Shown here one piece after another: positions 51,133-59,898 of a stretch of 64,000 bases of DNA. The DNA lies in contig CAXXKO010000030.1 in NCBI GenBank assembly GCA_963666705.2, positions 1-64,000 of the forward strand, written 5' to 3'. The DNA comes from G963666705 sp963666705 (GTDB lineage Bacteria; Pseudomonadota; Alphaproteobacteria; CADEGL01). Position numbers and translations under genes: made by a program. Within the stretch, counting starts at the first letter, position 1. Each line of letters starts with the position of its first letter. The notes below the pieces were generated by a model. The model worked only from the letters and a program-made list of their open reading frames with translations. It had not been told where the DNA came from and ran no database searches.

Positions 51133-52251
51133 TCAGGCTGCCGTCCGCGCGGCGCCGACCACGGCCTCGAGCGCGCCCACGAGCTCCTCATGCACCTCGA
51201 AGCCGAGGGGGGCGAGGATGCGCCGCCCCTCCTCCGCATTGCGGCCGAGCAGGCGCAACAGAACGCGGCCCCGCACCGGCGACTGGCCGTGGGCGACCGC
51301 CACGGCGCGGGCGAAGTCGTCGGCGAGAGAGGAATGGAGGTAGGCGTTGATGAAGGTGACCCGTGGCTCGAGCGCGGCCACGGCGCGGAACACCGGCACC
51401 ATGCCCTCGGGGTTACCGATGGGGCCGCTGCCCAGGTCGATGACGCAGCGCACCCGCGCGCCGAGGTCGACCAGAAGGTCGCATGTCGCCATGGTCAGCC
51501 CGGCGCCGCTGACGATGCCCACCACGTCACCCTCCGGGTCGATCTCGACGGCCGTGCCGCCGGCGGCGGCGACGGCGCGCTCGATCACCGAGCCTTCGGG
51601 CGGGGCCGCGAGGCCCGCGTAGGCGGGCTGGCGGTAGGCCGCGCGCGGGTCGAGCACGAGCTTGGCGTCGGCCGCCACCACCGCGCCCGCGGCGGTGATG
51701 GCGAGGGGATTGATTTCGGCGAGGGTCGCGTCCTCGCCCTCGGCGAGGGCGTAGAGGGCCGCCACCGCCGCTTCGACCGCCGCGCGCGCCGCCTCGGGCG
51801 GGGCCAGGAAGGCGGCCACCCGGCGCAGGTGATAGGGGCGCGGGCCGAGGAGCGGGTCTATGGGGACGCGGAGCAGCCGCGCCGGCGCCACCGATTCGAT
51901 CTCGACCCCGCCGTCGGGCGAGGCAAGGATGGCCCGGCAGCGCGCGTCGCGGTCGATGACGATGGCGACGTAGAGCTCGCGCGCGATATCGAGCCGCTCC
52001 TCGACCAGCACCGCCGTCACCGCGTGGCCGCCGATCCGTGCCGCGAGAAGCGCCCGCGCGGCCACGCCCGCATCGGCGGCCGTATGGGCGAAGCGTATGC
52101 CGCCGGCCTTGCCGCGGCCGCCGCTCCTCACCTGCGCCTTGACGGCGAAACGCGCCGCGCCGTCCGGCAGCGCCGGCCACAGCGCCCCGTTCGGCACCGC
52201 GATGCCGTGACGCGAGAGGATGGATTTTCCCTGGTGCTCGAGCAGCTTCAC
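51133..52251 (-). CDS. Succinyl-CoA-ligase-type beta subunit (SucC-like, ATP-grasp)
   Basis: 372 residues from GTG 52251 (VKLLEHQGKSILSRHGI), which matches the conserved LxEHQ-type N-terminus. ATP-grasp features: FAVKAQVRSGGRGKAGGIRF, VEERLDIARELYVAIVIDRD and LAEINPLAITAAGAVVAADA. The C-terminal ligase domain has GIVSGAGLTMATCDLLVDLG. The sequence is divergent from housekeeping SucC and is encoded away from the TCA cycle. The start overlaps nothing; the hydratase stop is 31 bp upstream. Confidence 0.85.
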   Translation of the reverse strand: MKLLEHQGKSILSRHGIAVPNGALWPALPDGAARFAVKAQVRSGGRGKAGGIRFAHTAADAGVAARALLAARIGGHAVTAVLVEERLDIARELYVAIVIDRDARCRAILASPDGGVEIESVAPARLLRVPIDPLLGPRPYHLRRVAAFLAPPEAARAAVEAAVAALYALAEGEDATLAEINPLAITAAGAVVAADAKLVLDPRAAYRQPAYAGLAAPPEGSVIERAVAAAGGTAVEIDPEGDVVGIVSGAGLTMATCDLLVDLGARVRCVIDLGSGPIGNPEGMVPVFRAVAALEPRVTFINAYLHSSLADDFARAVAVAHGQSPVRGRVLLRLLGRNAEEGRRILAPLGFEVHEELVGALEAVVGAARTAA

Positions 52252-52282
52252 GAGAGCTGCCCCGCGAGGGCCGCGGGCCCGA

Positions 52283-53062
52283 TCAGCCCTCGGCGCGCCG
52301 CGCCGCCCGGTCCTCGAAGAACTTGGCCATGTAGCGCTGGGGCTCGCCACTGGCGAAGGCCTCGGCCTGCAGGCGGCTGCCCGCCTCCATGGCATCCTCG
52401 AAGCCGGCCTGCGTCGCCTCGGCGAAGCGGCGCTTGTTGAGCATCATGGCCACCGGCGGCTTCGCCGCCACCGCGCGCGCCACCTCGAGCGCCTTGGCCA
52501 TGACCTGGCCACGCGGCACCATGTAGTGGATGAGGCCGACGCGGTGCGCCTCGTCGGCCTCCATCATCCGCCCCGTGAGGCACAGCTCGGTCGTGCGCGA
52601 AAGGCCGAGGCGCTCGTTGATCACCCACGGCCCGACGATGCTGGGGATGCCGGAGTTGATCTCGGGCTGGCCCATGCGCGAATCCTCGCACCCGACCCGG
52701 ATGTCGGTGAGGAGCGCTATCTGGAAGGCCGAGCCCGCCGCCACGCCGTTGAGCGCCGCGATCAAGGGCTTGGTAAGCCCGCGGATAATGCCGTAGATGC
52801 CCTTCCAGCCCTGGAGCCAGGCCTTGCCGTCGTCGCCCGACATGAACTTCTCGGTCTCGGCGAGGTCCTGGCCGGCCGAGAAGGCGCGGTCCCCGGCACC
52901 GGTCAGCACGATGGCGCGGATGTTTTCGTCCGCGTCGAATTCCTCGAGGGCGCGGCCGAGCTCCTTGACCATGGGCGTATGCCAGGCATTGAGCTTCTCG
53001 GGCCGGTCGAGAGTGACGATGCCGACGGCGCCATCCGTGTCCTTCTTGATGAATTCGTACAT
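52283..53062 (-). CDS. Enoyl-CoA hydratase/isomerase family protein
   Basis: 259 residues from ATG 53062 (MYEFIKKDTDGAVGIVTL), preceded by GAGGCGAAGAGGG. Crotonase landmarks: LDRPEKLNAWHTPMVKELG, the oxyanion loop AFSAGQDLAETEKF, IAALNGVAAGSAFQIALLTD and the second Glu region PEINSGIPSIVGPW. It hydrates or isomerises acyl-CoA thioesters. First gene of the hydratase-SucC-SucD operon, divergent from an IclR regulator across a region with a TATTG-N5-CAATA palindrome, its likely control site. Confidence 0.88.
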   Translation of the reverse strand: MYEFIKKDTDGAVGIVTLDRPEKLNAWHTPMVKELGRALEEFDADENIRAIVLTGAGDRAFSAGQDLAETEKFMSGDDGKAWLQGWKGIYGIIRGLTKPLIAALNGVAAGSAFQIALLTDIRVGCEDSRMGQPEINSGIPSIVGPWVINERLGLSRTTELCLTGRMMEADEAHRVGLIHYMVPRGQVMAKALEVARAVAAKPPVAMMLNKRRFAEATQAGFEDAMEAGSRLQAEAFASGEPQRYMAKFFEDRAARRAEG

Positions 53063-53122
53063 CCCTCTTCGCCTCCCGCGATTGTCTCCTGGGCGCGGGC
53101 TCGCGCACATGCGCCCAGAGGA

Positions 53123-53137
53123 TATTGTAATTCAATA
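53123..53137. promoter_or_regulatory. TATTG-N5-CAATA palindrome in hydratase/IclR divergent region
   Basis: TATTGTAATTCAATA is a perfect 5-5-5 palindrome 61 bp upstream of the hydratase start and 151 bp before the IclR start. An equivalent site precedes the SDR at 29259. IclR regulators commonly bind such divergent sites; the assignment is inference. Confidence 0.5.
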
Positions 53138-53287
53138 CCAAATATTCTATTCTGATAAAAGTGAACCATGCGGCCCTGGGAGTGTCAACAGCGGCCGCGA
53201 GATAGGTGCCGGCATTGGGCTGGTGTCCGGTTAAACGCGCGCGCGGCGCATTCCCGCCGGGCGACGATCGAAACGGAGACCGAAGCC

Positions 53288-54169
53288 ATGGCGCAAGCAG
53301 GCCAAATCGTGGACATGACCGAGCGGCGACCGCGCACCGGGCGCGATTCACCCCTATTCGTCGGCTCGCTGGAGAAGGGGCTGCGCGTCCTCGGCGCCTT
53401 CGACGAGACGCGGCGCTCCCTGCGCCTGACCGAGATCGCGGCCGCCACGGGCCTCGACAAGAGCGCGGCCCAGCGTTTCACCCACACCCTCTTCGAGCTC
53501 GGCTACCTGCGCAAGGATGTCAAGACCAAGCATTACAGCCTGGCACCCAAGGTGCTGGAGCTCGGCTTCACCTACCTGCGCACCGATGCGCTGGTGGAGC
53601 GCGCGGCACCCTATCTCCTGGAAGCCAGCCGGCGCTCGGAGGAGACGGTGAACCTGACCGAGCTCGACGGCACCGAGGTCGTCTATGTGGCGCGCGTGCC
53701 GAGCCGGCACGTCATCAGCGTCGACGTGATCCTCGGTACCTGGCTGCCGGCCTACTGCACGGCGACCGGCCGCGCCATCCTGGCCTTCCTGCCCGAGGAC
53801 GAGGCGCGCGACATCCTGGAACGGTCCGACCGCATCGCCTATACCGAGGTCACCGAGACCGATCTCGACGCCCTCATGGGCCGCCTCGCCGAGGCCCGGC
53901 GCGACGGTTTCGCCGTCGCCGCCGAGGAATATTATATCGGCGACCTCTCCATCGCCGCACCGGTGTTCGATTTCTCATGCCGGCCGGTGGCGGCCGTCAA
54001 CATGGCCGTGCCCTCGGGCCGCTGGACGGTGGCGGCGGTGCGCAAGCGCCTGGCCGGTATCGTGCTCGATACCGCCCGCGCCATCAGCCGCACCGAGGGC
54101 GGCGCCGACGCGCGCGCTGCAGCGGGCTACCCCGACCGCATCTCGGTCAGCGCCCGCCCCCGGCGGTAG
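53288..54169 (+). CDS. IclR-family transcriptional regulator
   Basis: 293 residues from ATG 53288. After about 25 residues the winged HTH reads SLEKGLRVLGAFDETRRSL, LTEIAAATGLDKSAAQRF and LFELGYLRKDVKTKHYSL. The effector domain has YLLEASRRSEETVNLTELDG, LPAYCTATGRAILAFLPEDE and DLSIAAPVFDFSCRPVAAVN, typical of IclR. It is divergent from the hydratase-CoA ligase operon and probably regulates it, possibly together with the distant SDR sharing the palindrome. Confidence 0.92.
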   Translation: MAQAGQIVDMTERRPRTGRDSPLFVGSLEKGLRVLGAFDETRRSLRLTEIAAATGLDKSAAQRFTHTLFELGYLRKDVKTKHYSLAPKVLELGFTYLRTDALVERAAPYLLEASRRSEETVNLTELDGTEVVYVARVPSRHVISVDVILGTWLPAYCTATGRAILAFLPEDEARDILERSDRIAYTEVTETDLDALMGRLAEARRDGFAVAAEEYYIGDLSIAAPVFDFSCRPVAAVNMAVPSGRWTVAAVRKRLAGIVLDTARAISRTEGGADARAAAGYPDRISVSARPRR

Positions 54170-54192
54170 CAATACATAGCCGGCTCCCGGGC

Positions 54193-54462
54193 CTAGTACC
54201 CACTTTCATAATTCCGTGTGCCATACGATCGCTTTTCCCGTCTCCTCGGCAGGAGGGGGCGCGCCGGCGATGCCGGGGCATCGTCAAGCGTCCCCGACGC
54301 CCCGAGGGGGCGGGAAAAGCGACCCGAAGGGCGGCGCCCCGAGGCCCCCGGACGTCGTCGCGCGCCGCTTGTGATGCCCCGACATCACGGCGCGCCACCC
54401 TCCTAGCCGGGAACCTCGAGGCGCCGTCGTATGGCACACGGAATTATGAAAGTGGGTACTAG
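54193..54462. repeat. 270-bp palindromic MITE, copy 1
   Basis: It starts CTAGTACCCACTTTCATAAT and ends with the exact complement ATTATGAAAGTGGGTACTAG; the terminal inverted repeats continue for about 35 bp. The interior is GC-rich with several internal hairpins (GATGCCGGGGCATC type). CTAG or TA at the ends suggests TA-target insertion as for IS630-related MITEs. Copy 2 lies at 59915-61267 in the opposite orientation. Confidence 0.88.
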
Positions 54463-54499
54463 GGCGCCTCCACCTCGACTGGAATCACTCCAGGCCGCA

Positions 54500-54625
54500 A
54501 GGCGGCCCGCCGGCCGTCCGGCGCGCCCGCGCGGCGTCGAAGGGCTTCGCGTCGGCGAGGCGGCCAGCCTTCACCATGAAAGCGCTCTGGTCGTGATCGT
54601 GGTCTTCCGTGGCCAAGGCACCCTT
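54500..54625 (-). pseudogene. Remnant of an ornithine cyclodeaminase-like gene
   Basis: On the minus strand ATEDHDHDQSAFMVKAGRLA followed by DAKPFDAARAR corresponds to TDDHDQSATMVKAGRLAYPE and PFDADLAE in the intact gene at 57933. Only about 40 codons are recognisable, next to the right edge of the 270-bp palindrome. A fourth family member was evidently lost here. Confidence 0.75.
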
Positions 54626-54655
54626 TCCGGTCGCCCGTGAAGATGCGGACGTCGG

Positions 54656-54694
54656 CGAAAAAGGTGTCAGGCACCTTTTCTGTCTGACACCTTT
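54656..54694 (-). terminator. GGTGTCAG hairpin acting as terminator of the CysK-like gene
   Basis: AAAGGTGTCAG (54660-54670) pairs with 54684-54694, with GGCACC inside forming an alternative fold. On the minus strand it is followed by TTTTT. It lies about 48 bp after the CysK-like stop. GGTGTCAGGCACC is also a widespread bacterial repeat motif. Confidence 0.6.
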
Positions 54695-54741
54695 ATGGAG
54701 GAAGGATTTTGCGACGCGGCGAACATTCGGGGCCATTCGGC

Positions 54742-55689
54742 TCAAATGTCGTTATAGAGGGGCGTGCTCAAGTATTTGGTTCCCGAGTCCGACATCACGG
54801 TTACAACGGTTGCTTCGGGCCCCAGCCGGCCCGCCACTCTCAGGGCGGCAACGACATTGCCGCCGGTGGACGTGCCAGCGAACAGCGATTCTTCGCGAGC
54901 CAGCCTGCGTGACATCGCCATGGCTTCCGGGGTCGATACCGCGGAGATCTCGCTGACGATGCCGGGGTCCCACAACGGCACGACAAAGCCGGCGCCCGTG
55001 CCCTCTATCTTGTGAACACCCGTTTGGCCACCGGACAGGACGGCCGATTCGCTCGGCTCGACCGCAACGATATGGATATCCGGATCGAAACGAAGCAGCG
55101 CGTTCGCCACCCCGCGCACGCAACCCCCCGTCCCGACCATTTGAACGAAGGAGTCGATGTTGCCAGCGGTCTGCCGCCAAATTTCCTCACCCACCTTCTG
55201 GTAGCCGGCGACTTGATCGATATTATTGAGCTGGTCCGTCCAAAAAGCGCCCGTTTCCTCGGTGATCGCGCGGGCAGCCTCGATCATCTTTCGGGTCAAA
55301 GCCGCGTCCATGCCACCATCGATGCTCGGGACCACCGTCAATTCAGCGCCAAGCGCTTTCATGTGTTTGCGTTTCTCGTCACTGAAAGCGTCGGACGTGA
55401 CGATTTTCGCGGTGTATCCCTTGACGGAACAGACGAGTGCCAAGGACAAACCCGTGCTGCCGCCGGTGTACTCGACGACCGTTCCGCCCTTCGGCAATCG
55501 GCCATCTTTTTCGGCCGCCTCGATCATGGCCAGGGCCATTCGGTCCTTCATACCGCCGGTCGGATTTTCGCTTTCCAGTTTGACCAGAATGCGCGCATGG
55601 CCCGAGGGCACGACATGCCGAAGCTCGACCAGTGCCGTATCGCCGATTCCGTCCAGGATCGACCGGTCGATTCGCTCCTCGCCACACAC
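54742..55689 (-). CDS. PLP-dependent CysK/SbnA-like beta-replacement enzyme
   Basis: 315 residues of the cysteine synthase fold: IGDTALVELRHVVPSG start, Schiff-base Lys in ENPTGGMKDRMALAMIEA, EYTGGSTGLSLALVC for substrate binding, VQMVGTGGCVRGVANAL for the PLP phosphate and TVMSDSGTKYLSTPLY at the end. The family makes cysteine, cystathionine or, in the SbnA branch, an intermediate of 2,3-diaminopropionate. It is neighboured by ornithine cyclodeaminase-like genes, the SbnB partner family, which makes a diaminopropionate-type route worth considering, though unproven. Confidence 0.85.
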   Translation of the reverse strand: MCGEERIDRSILDGIGDTALVELRHVVPSGHARILVKLESENPTGGMKDRMALAMIEAAEKDGRLPKGGTVVEYTGGSTGLSLALVCSVKGYTAKIVTSDAFSDEKRKHMKALGAELTVVPSIDGGMDAALTRKMIEAARAITEETGAFWTDQLNNIDQVAGYQKVGEEIWRQTAGNIDSFVQMVGTGGCVRGVANALLRFDPDIHIVAVEPSESAVLSGGQTGVHKIEGTGAGFVVPLWDPGIVSEISAVSTPEAMAMSRRLAREESLFAGTSTGGNVVAALRVAGRLGPEATVVTVMSDSGTKYLSTPLYNDI

Positions 55690-55761
55690 GAGCTGCTCCT
55701 CCTCATTGCGACCGCGCGCCTCCGCGCGCGCCGGAGAACCAGCCGGCCCCCTTGCGGCCTA

Positions 55762-56940
55762 GTGTCCTGATCGCGAAGTTTCTATGATTTCTTTTTGGGA
55801 TCGTGGAGGCATGTTATGGCGCGTGGTCGGGTAGCGGTTGCGATTGAGCTTTCGGTGTCGGAGCGTCGGGAACTCGATGAGCTGGCGCGGCGGCGGCGGA
55901 CGGCACAGGGTCTGGCGCGACGGGCGCGGATTGTTCTTCTGGCCGCCGAGGGGCTCGAGAACAAGACCATCGCGGCCGAGCTTGGCGCGGCGCCGGATAC
56001 GGTCGGCGTCTGGCGCCGACGCTTCGCCGAGCGGCGTCTGGAGGGCCTTCATGACGAGCCCCGCCCGGGTACGCCGCGACGGATCAGCGACGACGCCGTT
56101 GCCGAGACGATCCGGCGGACGCTCGAGGAGACGCCGGCGGACGCGACGCACTGGTCGTTACGCAGCATGGCGCGGTCGACCGGCTATGCGCCGTCGACGA
56201 TCCACCGCATCTGGCGTGCCTTCGGGTTGCAACCGCACCGTTCGAAGAGCTTCAAGCTGTCGAGCGACCCGTTCTTCGTGGAGAAGGTCCGCGATATCGT
56301 CGGGCTCTATCTCAATCCGCCGGAACGGGCGTTGGCCCTGTGCGTCGACGAGAAGAGCCAGATCCAGGCCCTCGACAGGACCCAGCCGCTGTTGCCCATG
56401 CGCCCCGGTCAGGCCGAACGGCGCAGCCACGACTACAAACGCCACGGCACCCTGTCGCTGTTCGCCGCTCTCGACACCGCGACCGGCCAAGTCATCGGCC
56501 GCTGCTTCGCCCGCCATCGGGCGCGCGAGTTCCGGGCCTTCCTCAACACCGTGGAAGCGCGGGTGCCGGCCGATCTCGATGTGCACATAATCATGGACAA
56601 CCTGGCGACCCACAAGACCAAGGCGATCCGCGACTGGTTCGCCCGCCACCCCCGATGGCAGGCCCATTACACGCCGACCTCGCCCTCCTGGATCAACCAG
56701 GTCGAACGTTTCTTCGCCCTGTTGACCGAAAAGCAGCTGCGCCGCGGCGTCCACCGCTCCACCAAGGAGCTCGAAGCCGCCATCCTTCGCTATATGGACA
56801 CCGTCAATGCCGATCCAAAGCCATTCCGTTGGACCAAATCAGCCGACGACATCTTGGCCTCAATCAAGCGTTTCTGCCTCGCAAACATTCGTATCGCCGA
56901 GCACCAACAACAAATCACGCAAACTTCAGAATCAGGACAC
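55762..56940 (+). mobile_element. IS630-family element, 1,179 bp
   Basis: The ends are GTGTCCTGAT inward on both sides, with TA at 55760-55761 and 56941-56942, the standard IS630 target. The right TA is at the same time the left TA of the IS5 element that follows. Confidence 0.9.
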
Positions 56941-56943
56941 TAG
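55816..56943 (+). CDS. IS630-family transposase
   Basis: 375 residues from ATG 55816 (MARGRVAVAIELSV) with GGAGGC upstream. HTH regions RRRTAQGLARRARIVLLAAE, NKTIAAELGAAPDTVGVWR and RSMARSTGYAPSTIHRIW, then the DDE core: Asp in LCVDEKSQIQALDR, Asp in HIIMDNLATHKTKAI, Glu in SWINQVERFFALLTEK. The last codon CAC is the end of the inverted repeat; the stop TAG is made from the target TA plus the next base, so termination depends on the insertion site. Confidence 0.93.
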   Translation: MARGRVAVAIELSVSERRELDELARRRRTAQGLARRARIVLLAAEGLENKTIAAELGAAPDTVGVWRRRFAERRLEGLHDEPRPGTPRRISDDAVAETIRRTLEETPADATHWSLRSMARSTGYAPSTIHRIWRAFGLQPHRSKSFKLSSDPFFVEKVRDIVGLYLNPPERALALCVDEKSQIQALDRTQPLLPMRPGQAERRSHDYKRHGTLSLFAALDTATGQVIGRCFARHRAREFRAFLNTVEARVPADLDVHIIMDNLATHKTKAIRDWFARHPRWQAHYTPTSPSWINQVERFFALLTEKQLRRGVHRSTKELEAAILRYMDTVNADPKPFRWTKSADDILASIKRFCLANIRIAEHQQQITQTSESGH

Positions 56944-57785
56944 GGCCTGTTGAGATTCATCGTGAATTGATGATTGCTGAACAGAGGTAGATCATGGCCT
57001 CGAAACTGTCGTCGGTTTTTTCGCTTCGCATGGCGATACGCTTGAACTCCTTGAGTTTGCAAAAGAAATTCTCGATCAGGTGTCGCCATTTATAGATTTC
57101 GCTATCGATGTCCAGTGGCTGGAGACGCTGCGGGCGTTGGGATATGACGATTTGCACGCCCCGTTCGTTCATGTTTTCGATGATCCAATTCGAATCGAAC
57201 GCCTTGTCGGCGATCAGGCCGCCGAATTCGATATTCTCGATGAGCGGGGCGACGCCGACGGTGTCATGGCGTTGTCCGGGCAAGAGAACAAAGCGGACCA
57301 GATTGCCAAGCGCATCCGTCAGGGCCAGGATTTTGGTGCTCAACCCGCCCCTTGACTTGCCGATAGCCTGGCTTTGAGTCCCCCTTTTGCGCCCTGGCCG
57401 TGCCGATGAACCTTGACGATTGTGCCGTCGATCATCGCAAACTCCATGTCTGGATCGTCTGACACGGCGTCGAATATCCGTTTGAAAACATCGGCTTTGA
57501 CCCAATCACGAAACCGCTTGAACACCGTATTCCACTTGCCGAACCGTACCGGCAAGTCACGCCATGGACAGCCGGTCCGCGCGATCCAAAGAACCGCCTC
57601 CAAAAACAACCGGCCATCGCCACCCGTTCGGCCAGGGTCCGTCTTCTTGCCAAGACAATGCGGCTCCATCCGCGCCCACTGCCTATCGGTGATCACAAAA
57701 CGCTCCGATGTCATTCAAACCTCCTCCAAAAGAAAGTTTGAATCACATATTATGCCGTTTGGGAATCCTAAATCTCAACAGACCC
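56943..57785 (-). mobile_element. IS5-family element (two-frame transposase), 843 bp
   Basis: The ends are GGGCCTGTTGAGATT (left) and GGGTCTGTTGAGATT (right, inward), flanked by TA at 56941-56942 and 57786-57787. It abuts the IS630 element with one shared TA. Confidence 0.88.
56957..57714 (-). CDS. IS5-family transposase made by frameshift
   Basis: Frame A from ATG 57714 (MTSERFVITDRQWARMEPHC) carries WIARTGCPWRDLPVRFGKWN and the first Asp in FAMIDGTIVKVHRHGQGAK, then stops at 57340. Frame B supplies SQAIGKSRGGLSTKILALTD, the second Asp in IADKAFDSNWI and the Glu in WRHLIENFFCKLKEFKRIAM, ending at 56957. The switch lies at CAAAAGGGGG (minus strand, about 57385), an A-run/G-run slip site like that of the IS5 element at 4663. 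Probably functional. Confidence 0.87.
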
Positions 57786-57932
57786 TAGAGCGGGTCCGCT
57801 TTGATCGGACCCACTCTAGCCCTATTTGTCGCTCGCGGCAGCGGACCAAGAGGTCCGCGCCTGCGCGGGCACGCCGGCCGACCGGCGGGCCGCCTTGCGG
57901 CCTGGAGCGATTCCAGACGAGGTGGAATCGCT
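57786..57932. repeat. Intergenic hairpins between IS5 and ornithine cyclodeaminase gene
   Basis: TAGAGCGGGTCCG...CGGACCCACTCTA (57786-57819) and GCGATTCCA...TGGAATCGC (57906-57933) form hairpins separated by GC-rich sequence rich in GCCGGC. No gene. The CCTTGCGGCCTGGAG portion matches the segment at 54490, next to the gene remnant. Confidence 0.6.
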
Positions 57933-58907
57933 TTAGAGCGGCAGGGCCGTGCCCAAGCCTTCGGCCAGCGCCCGCTCGTAGAAGGTGCCGGCGACGGCCA
58001 CGTCGGCGAGGGCGAGGCCCGAGAAGACGAGGCCCGTGCGCTGGCGGTCGTCCGCGCGCCCGGGCTTGGTGCCTCCCACCAGCTCGGCGAGGTCGGCGTC
58101 GAAGGGCTCGGGGTAGGCGAGGCGGCCGGCCTTCACCATGGTGGCGCTCTGATCGTGGTCGTCCGTGACCATGATTTCGGGGGCGGCCGTCCCTTCCCAG
58201 CGCCAGGACCGGGACACGTCCGTCATGCCGGCGAAGGCGCCGGGGGAGAGCCAGCCCGGGTCGAGGAAGGGCTCGAGGCCGGGCGATTCCGGCACGCTCG
58301 AGATCACGATGTCGAGCCCCTCGACGGCGGCGCGCGCCTCGTCGACCACGCCCGCCTCGATTCCCGTCTCGCGCACCTCGGCGGCAAACGCCTCGGCCGT
58401 CGCCCGCCGCCGGCTATAGGCCACCACCCGGCGGATGGGGAAGGCGGCCATGAACGCGCGCAGATGGGTTCGCGCCTGGAGGCCGCAGGCGATGAAGCCC
58501 ATGGTGGTGCTGTCCTTGCGCGCGAGGTACTTGGCCCCGACCACGGTGATGGCCGGGGTGCGGTGGCCGGTGATCCATTTCCCGTCCATGAGCGCGAGCG
58601 GCAGGCCCGTCTCGGCATCGTTCAGGAGGATGAGCGGGCTCACATGCGGCAGGCCGCGCCGATCGTTGTCATGCACCACGCCCGTCCACTTGACGGCGGC
58701 ATAGGCCGGCTCGGCCATGACGCCCGCCATGGCCTGGAAGAAGGTCCCGGGCTTGGGGTAGAGGCCGAGCTTGGGCTTGAACACGGTGCGGCCCACGGCC
58801 TTCTGCGCCAGCATGGCCTCGACCGAGGCCGCGAGATCCGTGGGCGGCATGTCGGCGCCCTCGATATCCGCGTTGGAGAGATAGAGGATTTCCTCGCCCA
58901 GCTTCAT
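57933..58907 (-). CDS. Ornithine cyclodeaminase/mu-crystallin family protein (paralog 1)
   Basis: 324 residues: MKLGEEILYLSNADIEGADM start, a substrate Lys/Arg region FKPKLGLYPKPGTFFQAMAG, DKG-like LPLALMDGKWITGHRTPAIT (family core) and the nucleotide-binding STTMGFIACGLQARTHLRAF, in which CGLQAR replaces the more usual GxGxQA. The family includes ornithine cyclodeaminase, imine reductases and SbnB-type enzymes using NAD(P). Three such genes occur here on one strand with moderate mutual identity. Confidence 0.88.
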   Translation of the reverse strand: MKLGEEILYLSNADIEGADMPPTDLAASVEAMLAQKAVGRTVFKPKLGLYPKPGTFFQAMAGVMAEPAYAAVKWTGVVHDNDRRGLPHVSPLILLNDAETGLPLALMDGKWITGHRTPAITVVGAKYLARKDSTTMGFIACGLQARTHLRAFMAAFPIRRVVAYSRRRATAEAFAAEVRETGIEAGVVDEARAAVEGLDIVISSVPESPGLEPFLDPGWLSPGAFAGMTDVSRSWRWEGTAAPEIMVTDDHDQSATMVKAGRLAYPEPFDADLAELVGGTKPGRADDRQRTGLVFSGLALADVAVAGTFYERALAEGLGTALPL

Positions 58908-58926
58908 GGTGCCATCCCGTCCGCTG

Positions 58927-59898
58927 TCATAGAGTCAGTACCCGCCCGAGGCCCTGCTCGACCGCCCGCTCGTAAACGAGGCCGCCAGCCGCCGCGTCGC
59001 CGAGGCCGATACCTGAGAAGATGACGCCGTTGCGCTCCGCGGGCGATTCCCGCGCCGGCTTGGTGCCCGCCACCAATTCGCCGATCTCGGCGTAATAGGG
59101 GAAGGTGTAGTTCATGGCCTCGGGACCACCCGGCGCGCTTTGCTCGAGATCGTCGGTGACCATCTTGTCGATGGCCACGAGCGAGCCCGCGTGGAAGCAG
59201 TGCCCGAGGTCGGTGAGGGCGGCGAAGCAGCCGGCCGGCAGCCAGCCGGCGTCGAGGAAGGGCGGCACGCCGCGCCCGTGGGGGATGGAGGAGACGAGGA
59301 TGTCCGCTGAATCGACCACCGCGCGCGGCTCCTCGACCGCCTCCGCCGCGAGGCCCATGGCCCGCGCCCGCTCGGCGAAGGCCTGGGCCGTCTCCGCCCG
59401 CCGGCTATAGGCGAGCACGCGCTCGATTCCGAACTCGGCGCGCATGGCGTCGAGGTGAGAGCGCGCCTGGAGGCCACAGGCGAGGAAGCCGATGGTGCGG
59501 CTGTCGGCCCGCGCCAGATACTTGGCGGCGACGGCGGAGATCGCCGCCGTGCGCGTGCCCGTGACCCACATGCCGTCCATGAAGGCGAGCGGCAGGCCGG
59601 TCACCGAATCGTTGAGGATGATGAGGGGGCGGTAGCTCATCAGCCCCCGCCCTTCGTTGGCCGGCGTCGGCGCCACCCATTTGACGGCGGCATAAGCCGG
59701 CGACTGCATGACGCCAACCTTGGCCTGGAACTGCTGGCCGCCGGCCAGGTTGATGGAGAGCTTGGGCCGGAGCGCCGTGCGGCCCGCTGCCTTTTGCGCG
59801 AACATGGCCTCGACGGCCCGGTTGATCTCACCCGGCGTCACGCCCGCGGCCTCGATATCGGCGCTCGAGAGGAAGAGGATCTCCTTGCCGGGCTCCAT
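58927..59898 (-). CDS. Ornithine cyclodeaminase/mu-crystallin family protein (paralog 2)
   Basis: 323 residues from ATG 59898 (MEPGKEILFLSSADIEAAGV). Family core LPLAFMDGMWVTGTRTAAIS and CGLQARSHLDAMRAEFGIE are as in paralog 1. It lies 19 bp upstream of paralog 1 on the same strand, so these two form an operon. Paralog 3 is separated by a 270-bp palindrome with a nested IS1595, an insertion that probably split an original three-gene run. Confidence 0.88.
   Translation of the reverse strand: MEPGKEILFLSSADIEAAGVTPGEINRAVEAMFAQKAAGRTALRPKLSINLAGGQQFQAKVGVMQSPAYAAVKWVAPTPANEGRGLMSYRPLIILNDSVTGLPLAFMDGMWVTGTRTAAISAVAAKYLARADSRTIGFLACGLQARSHLDAMRAEFGIERVLAYSRRAETAQAFAERARAMGLAAEAVEEPRAVVDSADILVSSIPHGRGVPPFLDAGWLPAGCFAALTDLGHCFHAGSLVAIDKMVTDDLEQSAPGGPEAMNYTFPYYAEIGELVAGTKPARESPAERNGVIFSGIGLGDAAAGGLVYERAVEQGLGRVLTL

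Noticed and set aside
53224..53234. Full IS4 insertion near the IclR gene
   Set aside because: Only 11 bp match; no second end or transposase.
54147..54462. Apparent ORFs within the 270-bp palindrome
   Set aside because: They read across the terminal repeats on both strands with similar peptides in both copies; a consequence of the palindrome, not genes.
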